Below, one piece after another: positions 48,988 through 61,200 of a stretch of DNA of 64,000 nucleotides. Each line of letters begins with the position of its first letter. The first letter of the stretch is position 1. Source of the stretch: Bilabrum cf. latius. Its lineage: Eukaryota; Bigyra: Bicosoecida; Bigyra; Bicosoecida. Below the pieces are notes generated by a model. That model saw only the letters and a program-made list of their open reading frames with translations. It made no database searches and had not been told where the DNA came from. The position numbers and the translations under genes were made by a program. The DNA is taken from assembly GCA_965178125.1 (NCBI GenBank), contig OZ237754.1:682001-746000 (forward strand), given 5' to 3'.

Positions 48988-51900
48988 ATGGCAAAGGCAA
49001 CCGGCCGTACCGTCGACGTGACATTCAAAGAGTAGCTCCTGGGCATGTTTTTGCTCCCAGTCGTCCATGGGTAGGCGGAAGAAGACCCGCACCTGGGCGC
49101 ATACGTCGAGCGACTTGAGTCGAAGAAAGGAGGCAAGACGGAGGCGCAAACCAGCGGCAAGATCCTGCCAGGGATGCAGATTGTTGCGATCAATGGAGAG
49201 AGTACAGAGTTTTAGGACTTCGAATCTGTAATAGACAAGCTTAAGTCAAGCCCTCGGCCTCTGGTAGTCACGTTTCGTCATTTAGTCGATCTTGATTTTC
49301 GGGATGCGTACGATTTTAGCGTCTCGGAACAGAACTGCAGGCTAGAAAAACAGTACGCCGCATCCCAGAACGAGAGCATTCAAGCAAGAGACTAGTCCTG
49401 GTTCCAGTTCCTGAAGGAGCTCGGCGAAGACGGCCGGGACCCCGGCTAGCCGAGTGCGCAGCCGGTGCAAATGGGAATCCGGCGGCTGCACCGCACCGCG
49501 GAGGGTCTGATCCCCCTGGCCCGTCGCCCACAAGAATCCCGCACCGTCACAGACACCGTGCAGGAGGTCCGCACCGACTCTGCTCTCCGGCTCCTGGACA
49601 TGCACGCGGGGCCCTCGCTCTTCCCCGTGCCCGGCGTGGAGGCCCAGCCAAACCCGGGGCTCAGGGCCAGGGCCTCCACCACGGGGAGCAGCGGGGCCAC
49701 ACCTGCATCTGCAAGGAGCGGCGGGGTCGCGTCCACTTCGCCCGCGGGCGCACACGACGGTCCCGGCGCCGCCTCCCCTGCCCCTGCCCCTGCCCCTGCC
49801 CCTGCCACTGCTGGGGCCCACGCCCGGGCGGTCCCGTCGTCCGGCTCCGAGTCATTCGAAGCCGCGACAGCGGATCCGTCCACGTCCATGTTCAAGCGGT
49901 TCTGGTCCGAGGGTGGCGTCGGGGGCCGCATCCCGGACTGGCGGTCGCACGTGGCCCAGGCCATGGAGCTCCACCGGCACGAGAGGTCGGTGGTGGACAA
50001 GGCCATGGCCGTGCAGCAGCAGGCCGCCGACTGTGCCACACCCTCGGGTCTGTCCACCCCACGAAGCCAGGCATCGGGTGCACTGAACGGCGGTGCGGCG
50101 GTGGGGAACGGCCGCTCCACGCCGACCCCCTTGCCGAGCACACCTGTGCCGGCCAGCCCCTCCGCCGCCTCTGCCCCTGCCCCTTCCGCCGCTGGAGAGG
50201 CCTCGTCGGGCGGGGACAGCAGCGGGGCGGGCGCAGAGGGGGGAGAGCCTGGCACCCGTCGCTCAGCACCGGGTGATGAGGAGCCGCCCACGCCTGACCT
50301 GCGCATCCACACCCCCCAGGCCTCGGCCTCCACCCCGGCTCGCAGCACGTCAGGCGGGGGCCGTCGCGTGGCCGGCGGCACCCTCCCACCGGCAGGGAAC
50401 TAGACGTACGCGGCGGGCAGCAGCCCCGTGCACACGGCAGACGAGGACGCATTGGAGCTGCAGCGGGTGCTGGGCGCGGGCGGGTAGGGCCCCAAGCGGC
50501 ACACGCGCAAGGTCAGCGGGCAGTTCGAGGGAATCGGGGGCCCGGCACAGCAGAGGCGCCTCTTCCGCCTGCAGCGGCTGGTGCTGGCGGGGGTGCCAGC
50601 CCTGTATCGGCCAGCAATCTGGCTGGAGCTGAGCGGAGCCAACGCCAAGAAGGCACTGCACCCCGACGGGTACTACGATTCGCTGGTGAGCTGCGGTCCC
50701 GCCGAGGACGTGAGGTATGCCATCGGGAAGGACGTGAAGAGGACCTTCCCCGGGCAGCCCTTCCTCTCCAGCAAGAAGGGGCTGGACGCTCTGAGCAGGC
50801 TGCTGGGGGCGGTGGCCGTGCACAACAAGGAAGTGGGGTATTGCCAGAGCCTCAACTTCGTGGCTGCGGTGCTGCTGGTGCTGCTGCCCACGGAGGAGGA
50901 CGCTTTCTGGGTGATGGACGCGATGGTGAACGAGGTGCTCCCGGAGAACTACTTCGCCTCTCCCATGCTGGGGCTGAGGGCAGACCAGGAGGTGCTGGGC
51001 AAGGTCATCGACTAGAGGCTGCCTGCCGTGGGCACCGCCCTCCGCAAGACCGGCGTGCAGCTGCGGCTCTTCACGAGCGAGTGGTTCCTTGCCCTCTTCT
51101 GCTCCACGCTGCCCATGCACACGGTGCTCAGGGTCTGGGACGCCCTCTTTCTGTTCGGGGGCGAGGCCATCTTCAGGGTGGCGGTGACGCTGCTGTGGCT
51201 CAACCGACAGAAGATCGCGAAGGCCTCGGGGGATTTTGTGGGCATGTTCGCTGCCCTCCGCGGGTGCTGCGGCATACCAGAGGCGCACGACGAGCAGTTG
51301 ATCATGCAGGCAGCCTTCTCTGACAAGATGGCGGGGCCGGGGCGGGCTCGAGGCAGGGCCGGTGCGAGGAGGGAGGACGTGCCAGTGGACTGGAAGGGCT
51401 TCGGGATGGAGATGCTGACCAAGCTGCGGGCCGAGGCAGCGGAGGAGGTGGTGGACGAGCACAGGCAGCTGGTCCTGGAAGCCGAGCAGAAGAGAGCCAG
51501 GGCGGAGGAGAGACTGGCTCGGGCGCAAAAGAAAGCTGCTGAGCTGGCAAACAGGGAGGAGGAGGCAGGGGCGGCCAGTGCTGCTGGGGGCCGGGATTTG
51601 GAAGGCGGGGCTCAGGGGAGGGAGGAAGAGGCGGAGGAAGAGGAGGAAGAGGAGGCGGCTCGTAAGCAGGCCCAGAAGGAGCAGGAAGAGGAGGCGGCTC
51701 GCAAGCAGGCCCAGAAGGAGCAGGAAGAGGAGGCGGCTCGTAAGCAGGCCCAGAAGGAGCAGGAAGAGGAGGCGGCTCGTAAGCAGGCCCAGAAGGAGGA
51801 GGAAGAGGAGGCGGCTCGCAAGCAGGCCCAGAAGGAGCAGGAAGAGGAGGCGGCTCGTAAGCAGGCCCAGAAGGAGGAGGAAGAGGAGGCGGCTCGTAAG

Positions 51901-52944
51901 CAGGCCCAGAAGGAGCAGGAAGAGGAGGCGGCTCGTAAGCAGGCCCAGAAGGAGGAGGAAGAGGAGGCGGCTCGCAAGCAGGCCCAGAAGGAGCAGGAAG
52001 AGGAGGCGGCTCGTAAGCAGGCCCAGAAGGAGGAGGAAGAGGAGGCGGCTCGTAAGCAGGCCCAGAAGGAGGAGGAAGAGGAGGCGGCTCGTAAGCAGGC
52101 CCAGAAGGAGGAGGAAGAGGAGGCGGCTCGCAAGCAGGCCCAGAAGGAGCAGGAAGAGGAGGCGGCTCGCAAGCAGGCCCAGAAGGAGGAGGAAGAGGAG
52201 GCGGCTCGTAAGCAGGCCCAGAAGGAGGAGGAAGAGGAGGCGGCTCGTAAGCAGGCCCAGAAGGAGGAGGAAGAGGAGGCGGCTCGTAAGCAGGCCCAGA
52301 AGGAGGAGGAAGAGGAGGCGGCTCGCAAGCAGGCCCAGAAGGAGGAGGAAGAGGAGGCGGCTCGTAAGCAGGCCCAGAAGGAGGAGGAAGAGGAGGCGGC
52401 TCGTAAGCAGGCCCAGAAGGAGCAGGAAGAGGAGGCGGCTCGTAAGCAGGCCCAGAAGGAGGAGGAAGAGGAGGCGGCTCGCAAGCAGGCCCAGAAGGAG
52501 GAGGAAGAGGAGGCGGCTCGTAAGCAGGCCCAGAAGGAGCAGGAAGAGGAGGCGGCTCGTAAGCAGGCCCAGAAGGAGGAGGAAGAGGAGGCGGCTCGTA
52601 AGCAGGCCCAGAAGGAGCAGGAAGAGGAGGCGGCTCGTAAGCAGGCCCAGAAGGAGCAGGAAGAGGAGGCGGCTCGTAAGCAGGCCCAGAAGGAGGAGGA
52701 AGAGGAGGCGGCTCGTAAGCAGGCTCAGAAGGAACAGGAAGAGGGTGAAGAAAGTGGTGTCGCTGAACAGGTTAGCGCTACAGACGGCTTGGCGGAAAAG
52801 GCCGAAGTTGGTGAGGATGATGACCAGGATGGAGATAGTGGGGCAGACGACGGCGCTGACGGGACCGCTGCTGCCGGTGATGAAGCTGCCGCGAAGACGG
52901 GCGGGGACAAAAAGGGGAAGCGTCGCCGTCGACGGAGGAAGTGA
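48988..52944 (+). CDS. PDZ-TBC RabGAP with 13-aa helical repeat tail
   Basis: Single exon, 1,318 aa, TGA stop, eight TAGs (49033, 49072, 49213, 49393, 49447, 50401, 50485, 51013). Residues about 5-110 form a PDZ-like domain (RTVDVTFKEQLLGM ... LPGMQIVAINGES ... SSPRPLVVTFRH). A disordered Pro/Ala/Ser linker follows. The TBC domain (nt 50570-51330) has GVPALYRPAIWLELSGA, KDVKRTFPG (catalytic Arg finger), VGYCQSLNFVAAVLL (catalytic Gln finger in the YxQ position) and WDALFLFGG, so it should accelerate GTP hydrolysis on a Rab. The tail is a coiled coil leading into about 27 copies of EEEAARKQAQKE-x, a charged single-alpha-helix type sequence, and a basic KKGKRRRRRRK end. The TAG at 51013 splits the TBC domain, so read-through is needed for a GAP. 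A further 5' exon ending at a TTACAG acceptor near 48928 is possible. Confidence 0.85.
51650..52740. repeat. 39-bp in-frame tandem repeat array (about 27 copies)
   Basis: Unit encodes KE(Q/E)EEEAARKQAQ. Copies differ almost only by CAG/GAG (Gln/Glu) at one codon and CGT/CGC third-base changes, so the array is young or homogenised. i,i+4 Glu-Arg/Lys pairs favour a stable single alpha helix. The opposite strand gives a spurious long Leu-rich ORF. Confidence 0.95.
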
Positions 52945-53129
52945 AATCGTCTCGAGTCTTCCGAGGATCGTACCTTGACCAAGCATGGGAAAGTAAGCCT
53001 GTCGATGCGCGGATCTAGACGATGCGTCAATCCAGTACAGAACTGAATCGCAGAAAGAATTATTTCAATTTTCAAGCATGCTCTGAGACGCCTCGGTCGA
53101 TCCTCAACCGCCGCGCAATTGAGCGTGGG

Positions 53130-55237
53130 TCATGTGCCCCGCTTCACCTGCGCTGCACCGCCCCTTGCTTGCATCAATGCCCAACCCCCCACCAGGACAG
53201 CAGCGGCCACCGCCGCCCCGATGAGCCCCGGCACCAAAACCCCGGCCCCGCCGCCGACAGCAGCACCCGTCTTCTCCCCACTGCTGCTAGCCCCAGCCCC
53301 AGCCTGGCTCTTCCTCCGGCCGCTGGCCTCGGACCCCACGTTCGCCCCCGAGTCGAGGTCCACTGCAAGCTCCTCCGTGGGCACCCAGTCCTTGGCCGCC
53401 GCGTTCCCCACCTTGCGGTCAAGCCCCATCGCCTCGCACGCCTCCTGCAGCGCCCCTCGGAGTGCCTCGCACGCCTCTGCTGCGTTCTCCTCCGTGAAGA
53501 CCATGGGCGGCTTGAACTTGAGCACGTTCTCCGCAGGCCCGTCTCTAGAGACGAGCACCCTCCTCGCCCTGAGCCCCAGCGCCACCCTCCTCCCCAGCTC
53601 CGTGGAGGGCCTCCTCGAGGCGCTGCTCTCCACGAGGTCGACTCCCACAAAGAGACCCAGGCCCCGCACATCGCCCACCACCCCGGGGAAGTCTGCCTGC
53701 ACCGTCTTCACGCCCTTGAGCAGCGCAGCTCCCACCGTGCGTGCCCTGGCCATGAGTCCCATCCGGTCGATCTCGTCCATCACCGCCATGGCCGCAGACA
53801 GGCTGGCCGGGTTACCGCCGTACGTGTTGAAATACGACATGCCGTTGTCAAAGCTCTCGGCCACTGCACGAGTCGTCACCACGGCCGCCACTGGGAAACC
53901 GTTGCCCATGGGCTTTCCCATGGTCACGATGTCAGGCACCGCCCCCTGTTCCCCGGGAGTGCCAGAGGCACCCACAGCCTAGAACGCCCAGAAGTGTGAG
54001 CCCACTCTGCCGAAGCCCACCTGCACCTCGTCCGAGATGCAGACACCCCCTGCCCGCCTGACCCTTTCGAACACATCCTTTAGGTAACCCTTGGGCGGTA
54101 TCACCTGCCCACCGCAGCTGATCATGCTCTCGCAGTAGAATGCCGCCACCTTGCGCCCCCGGGCAACCGCCGCGTCGATCACGCGACCCGCGTCCGCAGC
54201 GTACGCCTTCCCCACCGCCTCGTCCTGCCAGCTGCCGCGGTGCGGGCCCCTGTACGCGTCTGGGAGCGGCACCTTGTGCACCCAATCCTTCTGCGAGTGC
54301 CCCCCCGAGCCCTCGTACTTGTAGGGGGAGAACTAAACCACGGTCTGCGTGTGCCCGTGGTAGGCGTGGTCCACCACCACCACGTCCTCGTGCTTGGTGT
54401 GCGCCCGGGCCAGACGGAGGGCCAGGTCGTTTGCCTCAGACCCGCTGTTCACGAAGTAGACAACGCACAGTTCCTTGGGCAAAGTGGCGAGGAGCCTCTT
54501 GGCGTAGCGGGCCATGGTCGGGTGCAGGTACCTGGAGTTGGTGTTCAGCACCTCCAGCTGCTTGCCGACGGTCTTTGCCACGTGCTTATTGCCGTGACCG
54601 ACATGTGCTACGTTGTTCTGCGCGTCTAAAAAGCGCTCTCCCTTTTCGTTGATGAGGTACTGCCCTTCGCCGCGTACCGCCAGCAGCGGATCGTGTGCGT
54701 GGTGGAGACTGCGAGAAAGAATGGCTCAAAATGATAAATTTCGTTCACTGCACGTTGGCAACTCAACTTAAACAGTGATAAGAACAGGCTGACAGTCGCT
54801 ACCAAAAGTAAGCCGGAGGCAGAGAGCTGGCTGCTACCGGCGGATTGATGTTGCGGGAACATCCCAACCGATTCAATGGCAAGTCAGCGCTCCAAACCGC
54901 AGATAAGGGCATGATATCGGATCGTACGAACTTCTACCGCAATGAAGCATGCATTTACACCCTAAGAAGCTTAAATACCGTGTGTAGGTCCGGGATGCAA
55001 CCCTAGAAGCTGGTATCAAACTTGCATCGGCAGCCAGTGTTCCCAGCAGCGCAATTTCGATCGCCTAAAGTTACTACAAACTTTATCCGCGATATCTAAT
55101 CCAATAGCTGCGTTGTACCAAACCACGGCTGTTACATCGATCCAAACCGCGACAGAAACTAGCGCCGAAGTTCGAACTCACGTCACATTGGGTCCAACCA
55201 GAGCCTTGCGAAGGGCTAAAATCTCGGCCTTATCCAT
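53130..55237 (-). CDS. ETNPPL: Class-III PLP enzyme, ethanolamine-phosphate phospho-lyase (AGXT2-like) with C-terminal membrane anchor (2 exons)
   Basis: Exon 1 55237-55182 ([18 protein letters not shown]), 473-nt intron (GTGAGT...CGCAG), exon 2 54708-53130; 544 aa, stop TGA. Matches the ETNPPL/AGXT2L branch: [77 protein letters not shown] (PLP Lys), [18 protein letters not shown] and [12 protein letters not shown]. Family members convert phosphoethanolamine to acetaldehyde, ammonia and phosphate, or lyse phosphohydroxylysine. TAGs at 54333 (VVQFSPY) and 53979 (HFWAFQ, a conserved Gln). After the catalytic domain, a Gly/Ser linker leads to a hydrophobic C-terminal segment ([20 protein letters not shown]), a tail anchor not usual for this soluble family. 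Confidence 0.9.
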
Positions 55238-56242
55238 AGGTCCATCCACCCCCTCGTTCTTTTGCTTGGTTTCAATCTCCAAAGTCGGTGAATCGTAACC
55301 AGAAGCCGCCATGCTTGTCGTATTTTGCTGCAAGATGCGTACCAAAATTCGACAGAGAATGCACTGATCACACCAAATTGCCGAGCAGAATCCGAAGCAA
55401 CTGGCGCACCGTGGCCGTTGGGCTGCTATTTCTGGTGCCCGCCGAAGTCACAATGTCGCCCGGCATGCAATGAATGCTCGTCTGGACATACTGGCAGGTG
55501 CGACTCGGATGCTCCCACCGGTGGAGCCAGTGGCATCAGCCTCTGAAGGAGACAGCGGAAAGCGCGCCCGCTCCAAACCGAGTCGGGTTGCTGGACCCTT
55601 TTACCCGCAAGCATCACTCCGACTTGCTAGCGCCCTCAGGCACGTGCCGCATCACAGCCACAAACCTCGGCCAGTCAAGCAGCCTGTGCCGTATCATAGC
55701 GGCAGCAAACAAACGCGCCGTGGCAAATGCAATTTGCACAGTTGCTGGGACAACAGCGCTCAATATTGCACCCCATGTACTGATACTTTCTAAGGTGACT
55801 CCATCGACCCTGTCTATGGAGCATGCCGACAGAAGAGCGACAGCCACGACTAGGCTCGCCAACGATGGAGCCTTGCCAGCCTCAGTCAAACTGTCAGAGA
55901 AAACCATCAGCATCGCAGAATGAATGAAAATACGATAAAATGCAGAAATTGAGCCCCATGCATGATCAGCTATGCACTGGTGGGCTGACTGAAAAATCGG
56001 TGACGTGTCAATCGCATCAAGAGCTCCAAGCTCAGCGCGACAAATAATGTATTCCGAGCCTGCAACGGCAGTGGATGCAATAATAGTATAAAACAAATAA
56101 CTACCTGATATCTCCCACGGTGACAGCATGGAATACGGTCAGCAAATGTTGCAGTTTGCCGCATTTTCGTCTGGGGTTCCGGTTTAGGTCGGCTTGGGTG
56201 ACGTAGCATCCGAACCCCATTTAGAGGAACTTCCGGGACGGT
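55238..56242. other. Divergent intergenic region between ETNPPL and SDR
   Basis: About 1 kb, lower in GC than the flanking genes. It contains one minus-strand ORF listed separately; otherwise no supported feature. Both flanking genes start here and diverge, so it must hold two promoters. Confidence 0.4.
55614..56129 (-). CDS. Hypothetical membrane protein (uncertain)
   Basis: 171 codons ATG to TGA with no TAG. Four hydrophobic stretches (YLFYTIIASTAVAG, FYRIFIHSAMLMVF, LASLVVAVALLSAC, GAILSAVVPATVQIAFATARLF) suggest an integral membrane protein. A short internal segment (GTAGTT ... TTGCAG, 45 nt, multiple of three) could be a mini-intron. No family recognised and the ORF lies between two divergent starts, so it could be a chance frame. 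Confidence 0.3.
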   Translation of the reverse strand: MLSPWEISGSYLFYTIIASTAVAGSEYIICRAELGALDAIDTSPIFQSAHQCIADHAWGSISAFYRIFIHSAMLMVFSDSLTEAGKAPSLASLVVAVALLSACSIDRVDGVTLESISTWGAILSAVVPATVQIAFATARLFAAAMIRHRLLDWPRFVAVMRHVPEGASKSE

Positions 56243-57607
56243 ATGCTTAACTTCTTCAGATAGCAGCCGTACTATGCAGTCGGTGGCGCAGTTGCACTTG
56301 CGACTGGCCTGTATGCTGTCCGGAGATACTTTGCTGGCGGTGTCAATTCGTATGTTGCGGGGGACCAAAACTCTAGGCATTGCGGCGGCTCTGTCGTCGT
56401 AATAACTGGTGGTAACACCGGGATAGGGTTCGAAAGTGCAATCGATATGAGAAAGTGAGCAAATGCACCAACATGACTTCCCGTTGAGCGCGTTACATTG
56501 GGCTACGTGCATAGCTGTTCTGCACAATCGTTGTTCTGGCGCAGGCGTGGAGCGCACGTAGTTCTCGCATGCCGCTCAAAGGAGAGGGCATCTGCTGCAC
56601 AGAAACGTTTGGATGCGATGAAGCTGCCAGGTTCCAGCGAAACGATGCAGCTGGATCTCGCGGACCTCGATTCCGTTCGGTCGTTCGCCAGAGACTTCCA
56701 GGCCAAGTTCGATCGGCTCGACACGCTGATGAACAACGCGGGCGTGATGCACGTGGTTGGAACAGAGCGAGAGGAGACGAAGGACGGATTCGAGCTGCAG
56801 CTGGGCACCAATCACGCTGGGCACGCCCTGCTCACTCTGCTGCTCATGCCAGTGCTGCGAGCCACGGCTGCAGCTGCAGCAAGCAGCAGCGGCGGCAAGC
56901 CAAAGGATGGCCCTGCATCGGGAGCCGGCAGCAGCCGGGCAGATGGTGACCCGGTTGCAACCGCGGACGTCCGCATCATCAGCGTGGCCTCTCTGGCGCA
57001 CGAGACCGGCAAGGTGGAGGAGCGCGACCCGCACTGGCTGCGCCCGGGTGCCTACAAGCCATGGCTAGCCTACTCTCAGTCGAAGCTCGCCAACCTGCTC
57101 TTCGCCTGGGAGATGCAGCGCCGCTTCGACAGCGGCGTGGACCCCGCCGCCGCCCCCCTGCGTGCCTTCTCCTGCCACCCCGGCGTGGTCATGACCGAGC
57201 TAGACCGGAACATCCCCAACATTGCCTGGCTGCGCCCCATCATGTACTCTGTGCTGGGCATCTTCCTGAAGACCCCCTCAGAGGGCGCACAGACCCAGCT
57301 GTACCTGGCCACAGCCCCCAAGAAAGTGCTGGACACGCACAGGGGAAGGTACTTCTCCGACTGCGCGAGGAAGCCGTCTCCCAACCCTCAGGCCGAAGAC
57401 CCGGCGTATGCCAAGAAGATGTGGGACCTGACGCTGCCCATGCTGGGGCTGAGCGAGGAGGAGGCAGAGGCAGCCGGCCTTGGTGTGGCCAAGGACTGCA
57501 AGCGGCTGGGCGTGCGCTGGGGGGAGCGTGTGGTGAAGCAGCCGGAGGCTGGGGAAGAAGGAGAGACGAAGAGCAGCCAATCGTCAGAATCAAAGAAAGA
57601 AGTCTAA
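56243..57607 (+). CDS. Membrane-anchored short-chain dehydrogenase/reductase, retinol dehydrogenase-like (2 exons)
   Basis: Exon 1 56243-56454, 90-nt intron (GTGAGC...CGCAG), exon 2 56545-57607; 424 aa, stop TAA. TAG at 56261 (seventh codon, MLNFFRQQPYY). Residues 10-30 are a hydrophobic anchor (AVGGAVALATGLYAV). Rossmann fold: VVVITGGNTGIGFESA (cofactor loop), GAHVVLACRS (Arg after the second strand favours NADP), LDLADLDSVRSF, LMNNAGVMH, and a YSQSKLANL active-site Tyr/Lys with upstream Ser in SVASLAHETG. Closest general groups are RDH11-14, WWOX-type and protochlorophyllide reductase-like SDRs; the actual substrate is unknown. An Ala/Ser/Gly insert (about 56865-56960) sits between the NNAG and catalytic Ser strands. 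The C terminus is Glu/Ser/Lys-rich. Confidence 0.9.
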
Positions 57608-57844
57608 GAGGCTATGGTAGGTTGATATTTTCTTTAACTGTGTATGTCGTCACTGATGGCATGCGGATTGTTTGGTCGTGGTTGCAGTTTCGGGATCCAT
57701 GCTTTGCGTAGTACGTAGGAGCCAATTGGAACCAAAATCTGGCGTCATGATTATGGATCAGTGAAACTATTCAATATTTGGATTCAAGCCATCAAATCTC
57801 TTTGTGATATGCACTACTGCGCCAGGCCGACCAAGATCCGAGAA

Positions 57845-58117
57845 TCAAGCAGGTGGTCCAACCTGAACGGGATCCTCCACCATGTAGTGCACTGAGGATA
57901 TTCGAATGAACATGTCTCGCACTTTTTCCAGCGCCGACTTTTGGGGGTGCGTGTAGGTTCTCTGGTCAGGCTCGCCACCAGCAATCCCGACCGCGTCTAC
58001 CCACTGCGGAGGGGTTCCACACTCCTCTACTGCTCTAGCATGTAAGCCATCGGGCGGGATAGGGCTTACGGTGATCTTATAGACAATTTCTTTGGGAGCT
58101 GAAGAACTACTGGCCAT
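57845..58117 (-). CDS. Small hypothetical protein, 90 aa
   Basis: Starts MASSSSAPKEIVYKITV and ends with TGA; a second half reads SALEKVRDMFIRISSVHYMV. No TAG. The frame continues upstream without stop for 180 bp but with unlikely sequence, so ATG 58117 is preferred. No domain recognised; it could be the last exon of a longer gene. Convergent with the SDR gene. Confidence 0.4.
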   Translation of the reverse strand: MASSSSAPKEIVYKITVSPIPPDGLHARAVEECGTPPQWVDAVGIAGGEPDQRTYTHPQKSALEKVRDMFIRISSVHYMVEDPVQVGPPA

Positions 58118-58293
58118 CTGTAGCACAAAATAGAACCCCAAGTATGCTGTTGCTCGGGGAGCATTCCCGGACGTGTGCACGAAAAATACAAGAACAGCCG
58201 GCGGCCACTCCGGCTGGCACCTGTATCTGGAAAACGCCTCAGGCAGCCTGGCAGTAGGAGCCATGACTACCCTCAAAGCCCAACCGAGCCTCT

Positions 58294-61200
58294 TCAATGC
58301 AAGGGCTTGGCCCTCTCCTGTTCGGGAAGCGCAACGGCCTGGCCAGCAGATGCCGGCACCAGCACTGGGCGCTGCAGCTATCGTTCTCTGCCATACAGGT
58401 AGGGCATTCGGCGTCTCCTATCTTGTTCCGCCCTGAAACGGTCCATAACCCGCTCATTGGCCCGCTGCCTCTCCTCTAGCTTCACCTTGCTCCACTTGAG
58501 CACTGCCCCCTTAGATGCCTGCATGCTAGGCACGCCCGCCAGCTCGCACACGGCCGCCCCACCGGGCAAGCGCACCTCGTTCAGCAGAGACATCTGCTTT
58601 GAATCCACCTTGGGCCTGCGCTCAGACTCATCTTCGTCATCGTCATCGTCCATCGCACTGCTACCGTACTCGCGTTTTGCCAGCCTCACCATGGCAGCCC
58701 CCTCCGTACGACCAGACAGCGCTGCCGCTGCATGCGCACCATGCGTCACTAAGGCAGTCCGACGAGGCGCCCATGCAGCGCTGTCCCTGTCTTCTGCCGC
58801 CATGGCCTTAACCTCTTGCATGCGCCTCAGCTCGGCCTCCAGCCTCTGTACTTCATCGGCTGCCTCCAAGTGCCGACTGGCCGCCTCTTGCTCCACATCC
58901 CCATGCAGCCTGTAACTCTACTCGGAATCCCTCAGCACAGCAGCGCACTCTTCTGCACCGGCTCGATCTGCCCAGACCGCAGCGGTAGCCCCGTCACTGC
59001 TGGTCTCTCGAGGGTCCATGCCGAGGGCAAGCAGAACCTCCACAGCGGTGGTGCATCCGCTGGCAGCGGCTGCCATGAGCACAGTGCACGCATTGCTTCT
59101 ATATGTGCCTTGCCGAACGCCACTAGCAACACTCGATGCAGCAGAGGCAGACAGCGATGTCGCTGCCAAGGCAGCCCCTCTACCAGCCGTGGATCTGACT
59201 CGCCCATCCCTGTAGCCTCCTCCCATGGCCTCACCTGATGCCACTGTCATTGGTTGCTTCTCCAAGAGCGCACCGGCCTCCACTCCAAGAAGCAGAGACT
59301 TTCGAAGGCTCCGCATATTGCCCCGTCGCGCCCACGTCCAGGCCTGCGTGCCCACAGAGTGCACGAGGTTGGTCCTGCGCCAGGCCGCCAGGTGGTGCTG
59401 CCTCTCCAAGTTGCCGCCCATTTCACGGTACACGTCGCTAGGCAACTTTCTGTCCCCGAGAAGGCGCGTCTTGATGCCATCCATATCTTGTTGGATGAGC
59501 ATGTTGAGCAGCACGCGGTTCTGCTTCACGTGGCGGTCGTATCTGGTACCGTGCAAAGTCCGCAGAATCTCCTCGCTGAAGACGTCATGTGAGGGGCACA
59601 GCCGAGCCCCTCGCAGGACGAGGAATGTGCTGATTTTGCGGAGATTGAACAGGACGCTCCATGCGAGCGGACTATAAGCTCGCGGCTCGGGAGGGCAACA
59701 CACCCGCTGGAAGCACATTCGCGTGAGCATTTCGACCAGGTGCCCCTTGGACACCGGGTGGGACAGCTGTTGGGACATCGTGAAGGGAATCCACTCAGCG
59801 AGCTGTTGGATTGGTCTGTTGCATCGGTTGCCCAACCCAACAACGACTTGTGCGATGCAGGCTGCCAGTGGTGCTGGTGGCATGGACAGGTCACGAGTGT
59901 CGCGCACGAGACCATGCCGCAGGAGATGCGACACCGAGCGGTGTTGGCACAGCTGGCGACTCATCATCTGCCAAGCCGTGCCGCTATCGTAGCAAAGACT
60001 ACCTTCACAGAGATTGATCAAAGCTGCGCCAACGTCGCGCAGGCCAGGCACGTATCCGTGATGTATCGCTCCGACGAGCACTCGCCGGGAGGGGTATTGC
60101 GTGACTGCTGGAGCGAGGACGGATGGGTCGATCAGGCCTCGCTGAAGCAATGCAAACGTGGCCCGCTCTGCCCTGCGGTCATACGGACGAGGAACGGTCG
60201 GACCGTTGAACGACACGTAGTTGCGCATGCCTTTGACAAGCCACGGCACCCCTACTAGACCCGTAGAGTGAAGACCATCAAGGTACGCCCCAATGCATCG
60301 CTTGGGCCACTCGTGGTCCAAGAGGTCGTCGAGCACCTCATCAAATCCTCGGTGGTGCGAGACCGCAATGTGCAGGAGCTGTTGGCCTGCCCAGACATCC
60401 GTATGCATGGTCCTATCCAGCGTAGTCATATCTGGCTCGAAACCCATCAGGGCGACGCATATTGCGCTTTGCCACTCTCCTTGCAGACCCAATGCCAGCA
60501 GCTCGCCCCAATCGTCTCCATCGTATCGATTGCCCGCGCCGTACTCACTCACAAGGAGCTCCAAACCGCTGGAAGACGGGGCGTTGAGACACTGCGCCAG
60601 TGGGTTCTTCCCAGCTGCACTTACCTTCGTCCCGGGCTTGATCTTGAGCACATCTGCGCAGAATCGGATCATCTCGGGCTGCGAGGCCAAGCAAGCCTCG
60701 TGCATGACAGTCCATCCAAGTCTTTTCACCTCCACCCCCGCATCCAGCAGTGCCTGCAGTGCCTCCACGCAGCCTGTCTTGGCAGCCAGAATGGGCAGGC
60801 CGTAGTTGGTGCCCTACAGCTTGGCTTCACGCAGGAACTGCAGCCCGAAGCCTGACGGGTGACACACCTGGCGACGCTTTAACCTGCTTGCGCCCCTTTT
60901 GCTCGTTCTCCAGACGGACTCGGTGTCGGCCGCTGCAGCCCGAATCATGTTCCCTACCCCCGGCAGATTGCGGCCAATGGCCAGGGTGATGGGGTGCTGG
61001 GGCAGGCTGCAGCCGCGTTCACCCAACCTGGTACTCTGGTGGCAGCAGTCCAAGGCTGTCTTGAAGTAAGGTGAATCTGCACCGCCGCAGATCTCTATGA
61101 CGATCCGGAGGCACTCGCCGAACCTTCGCTTGGCTTCGGCCACAGTCATCAGCACCGTCCCATCGCGTAGCCAGGCCGTGTCTGGGTTCGCCTGCGCGTC

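Noticed and set aside
50350-52986. Minus-strand Leu-rich ORF of 878 codons opposite the 39-bp repeats
   Set aside because: It is the shadow of the EEEAARKQAQ repeat and of the TBC domain coding strand; no independent support.
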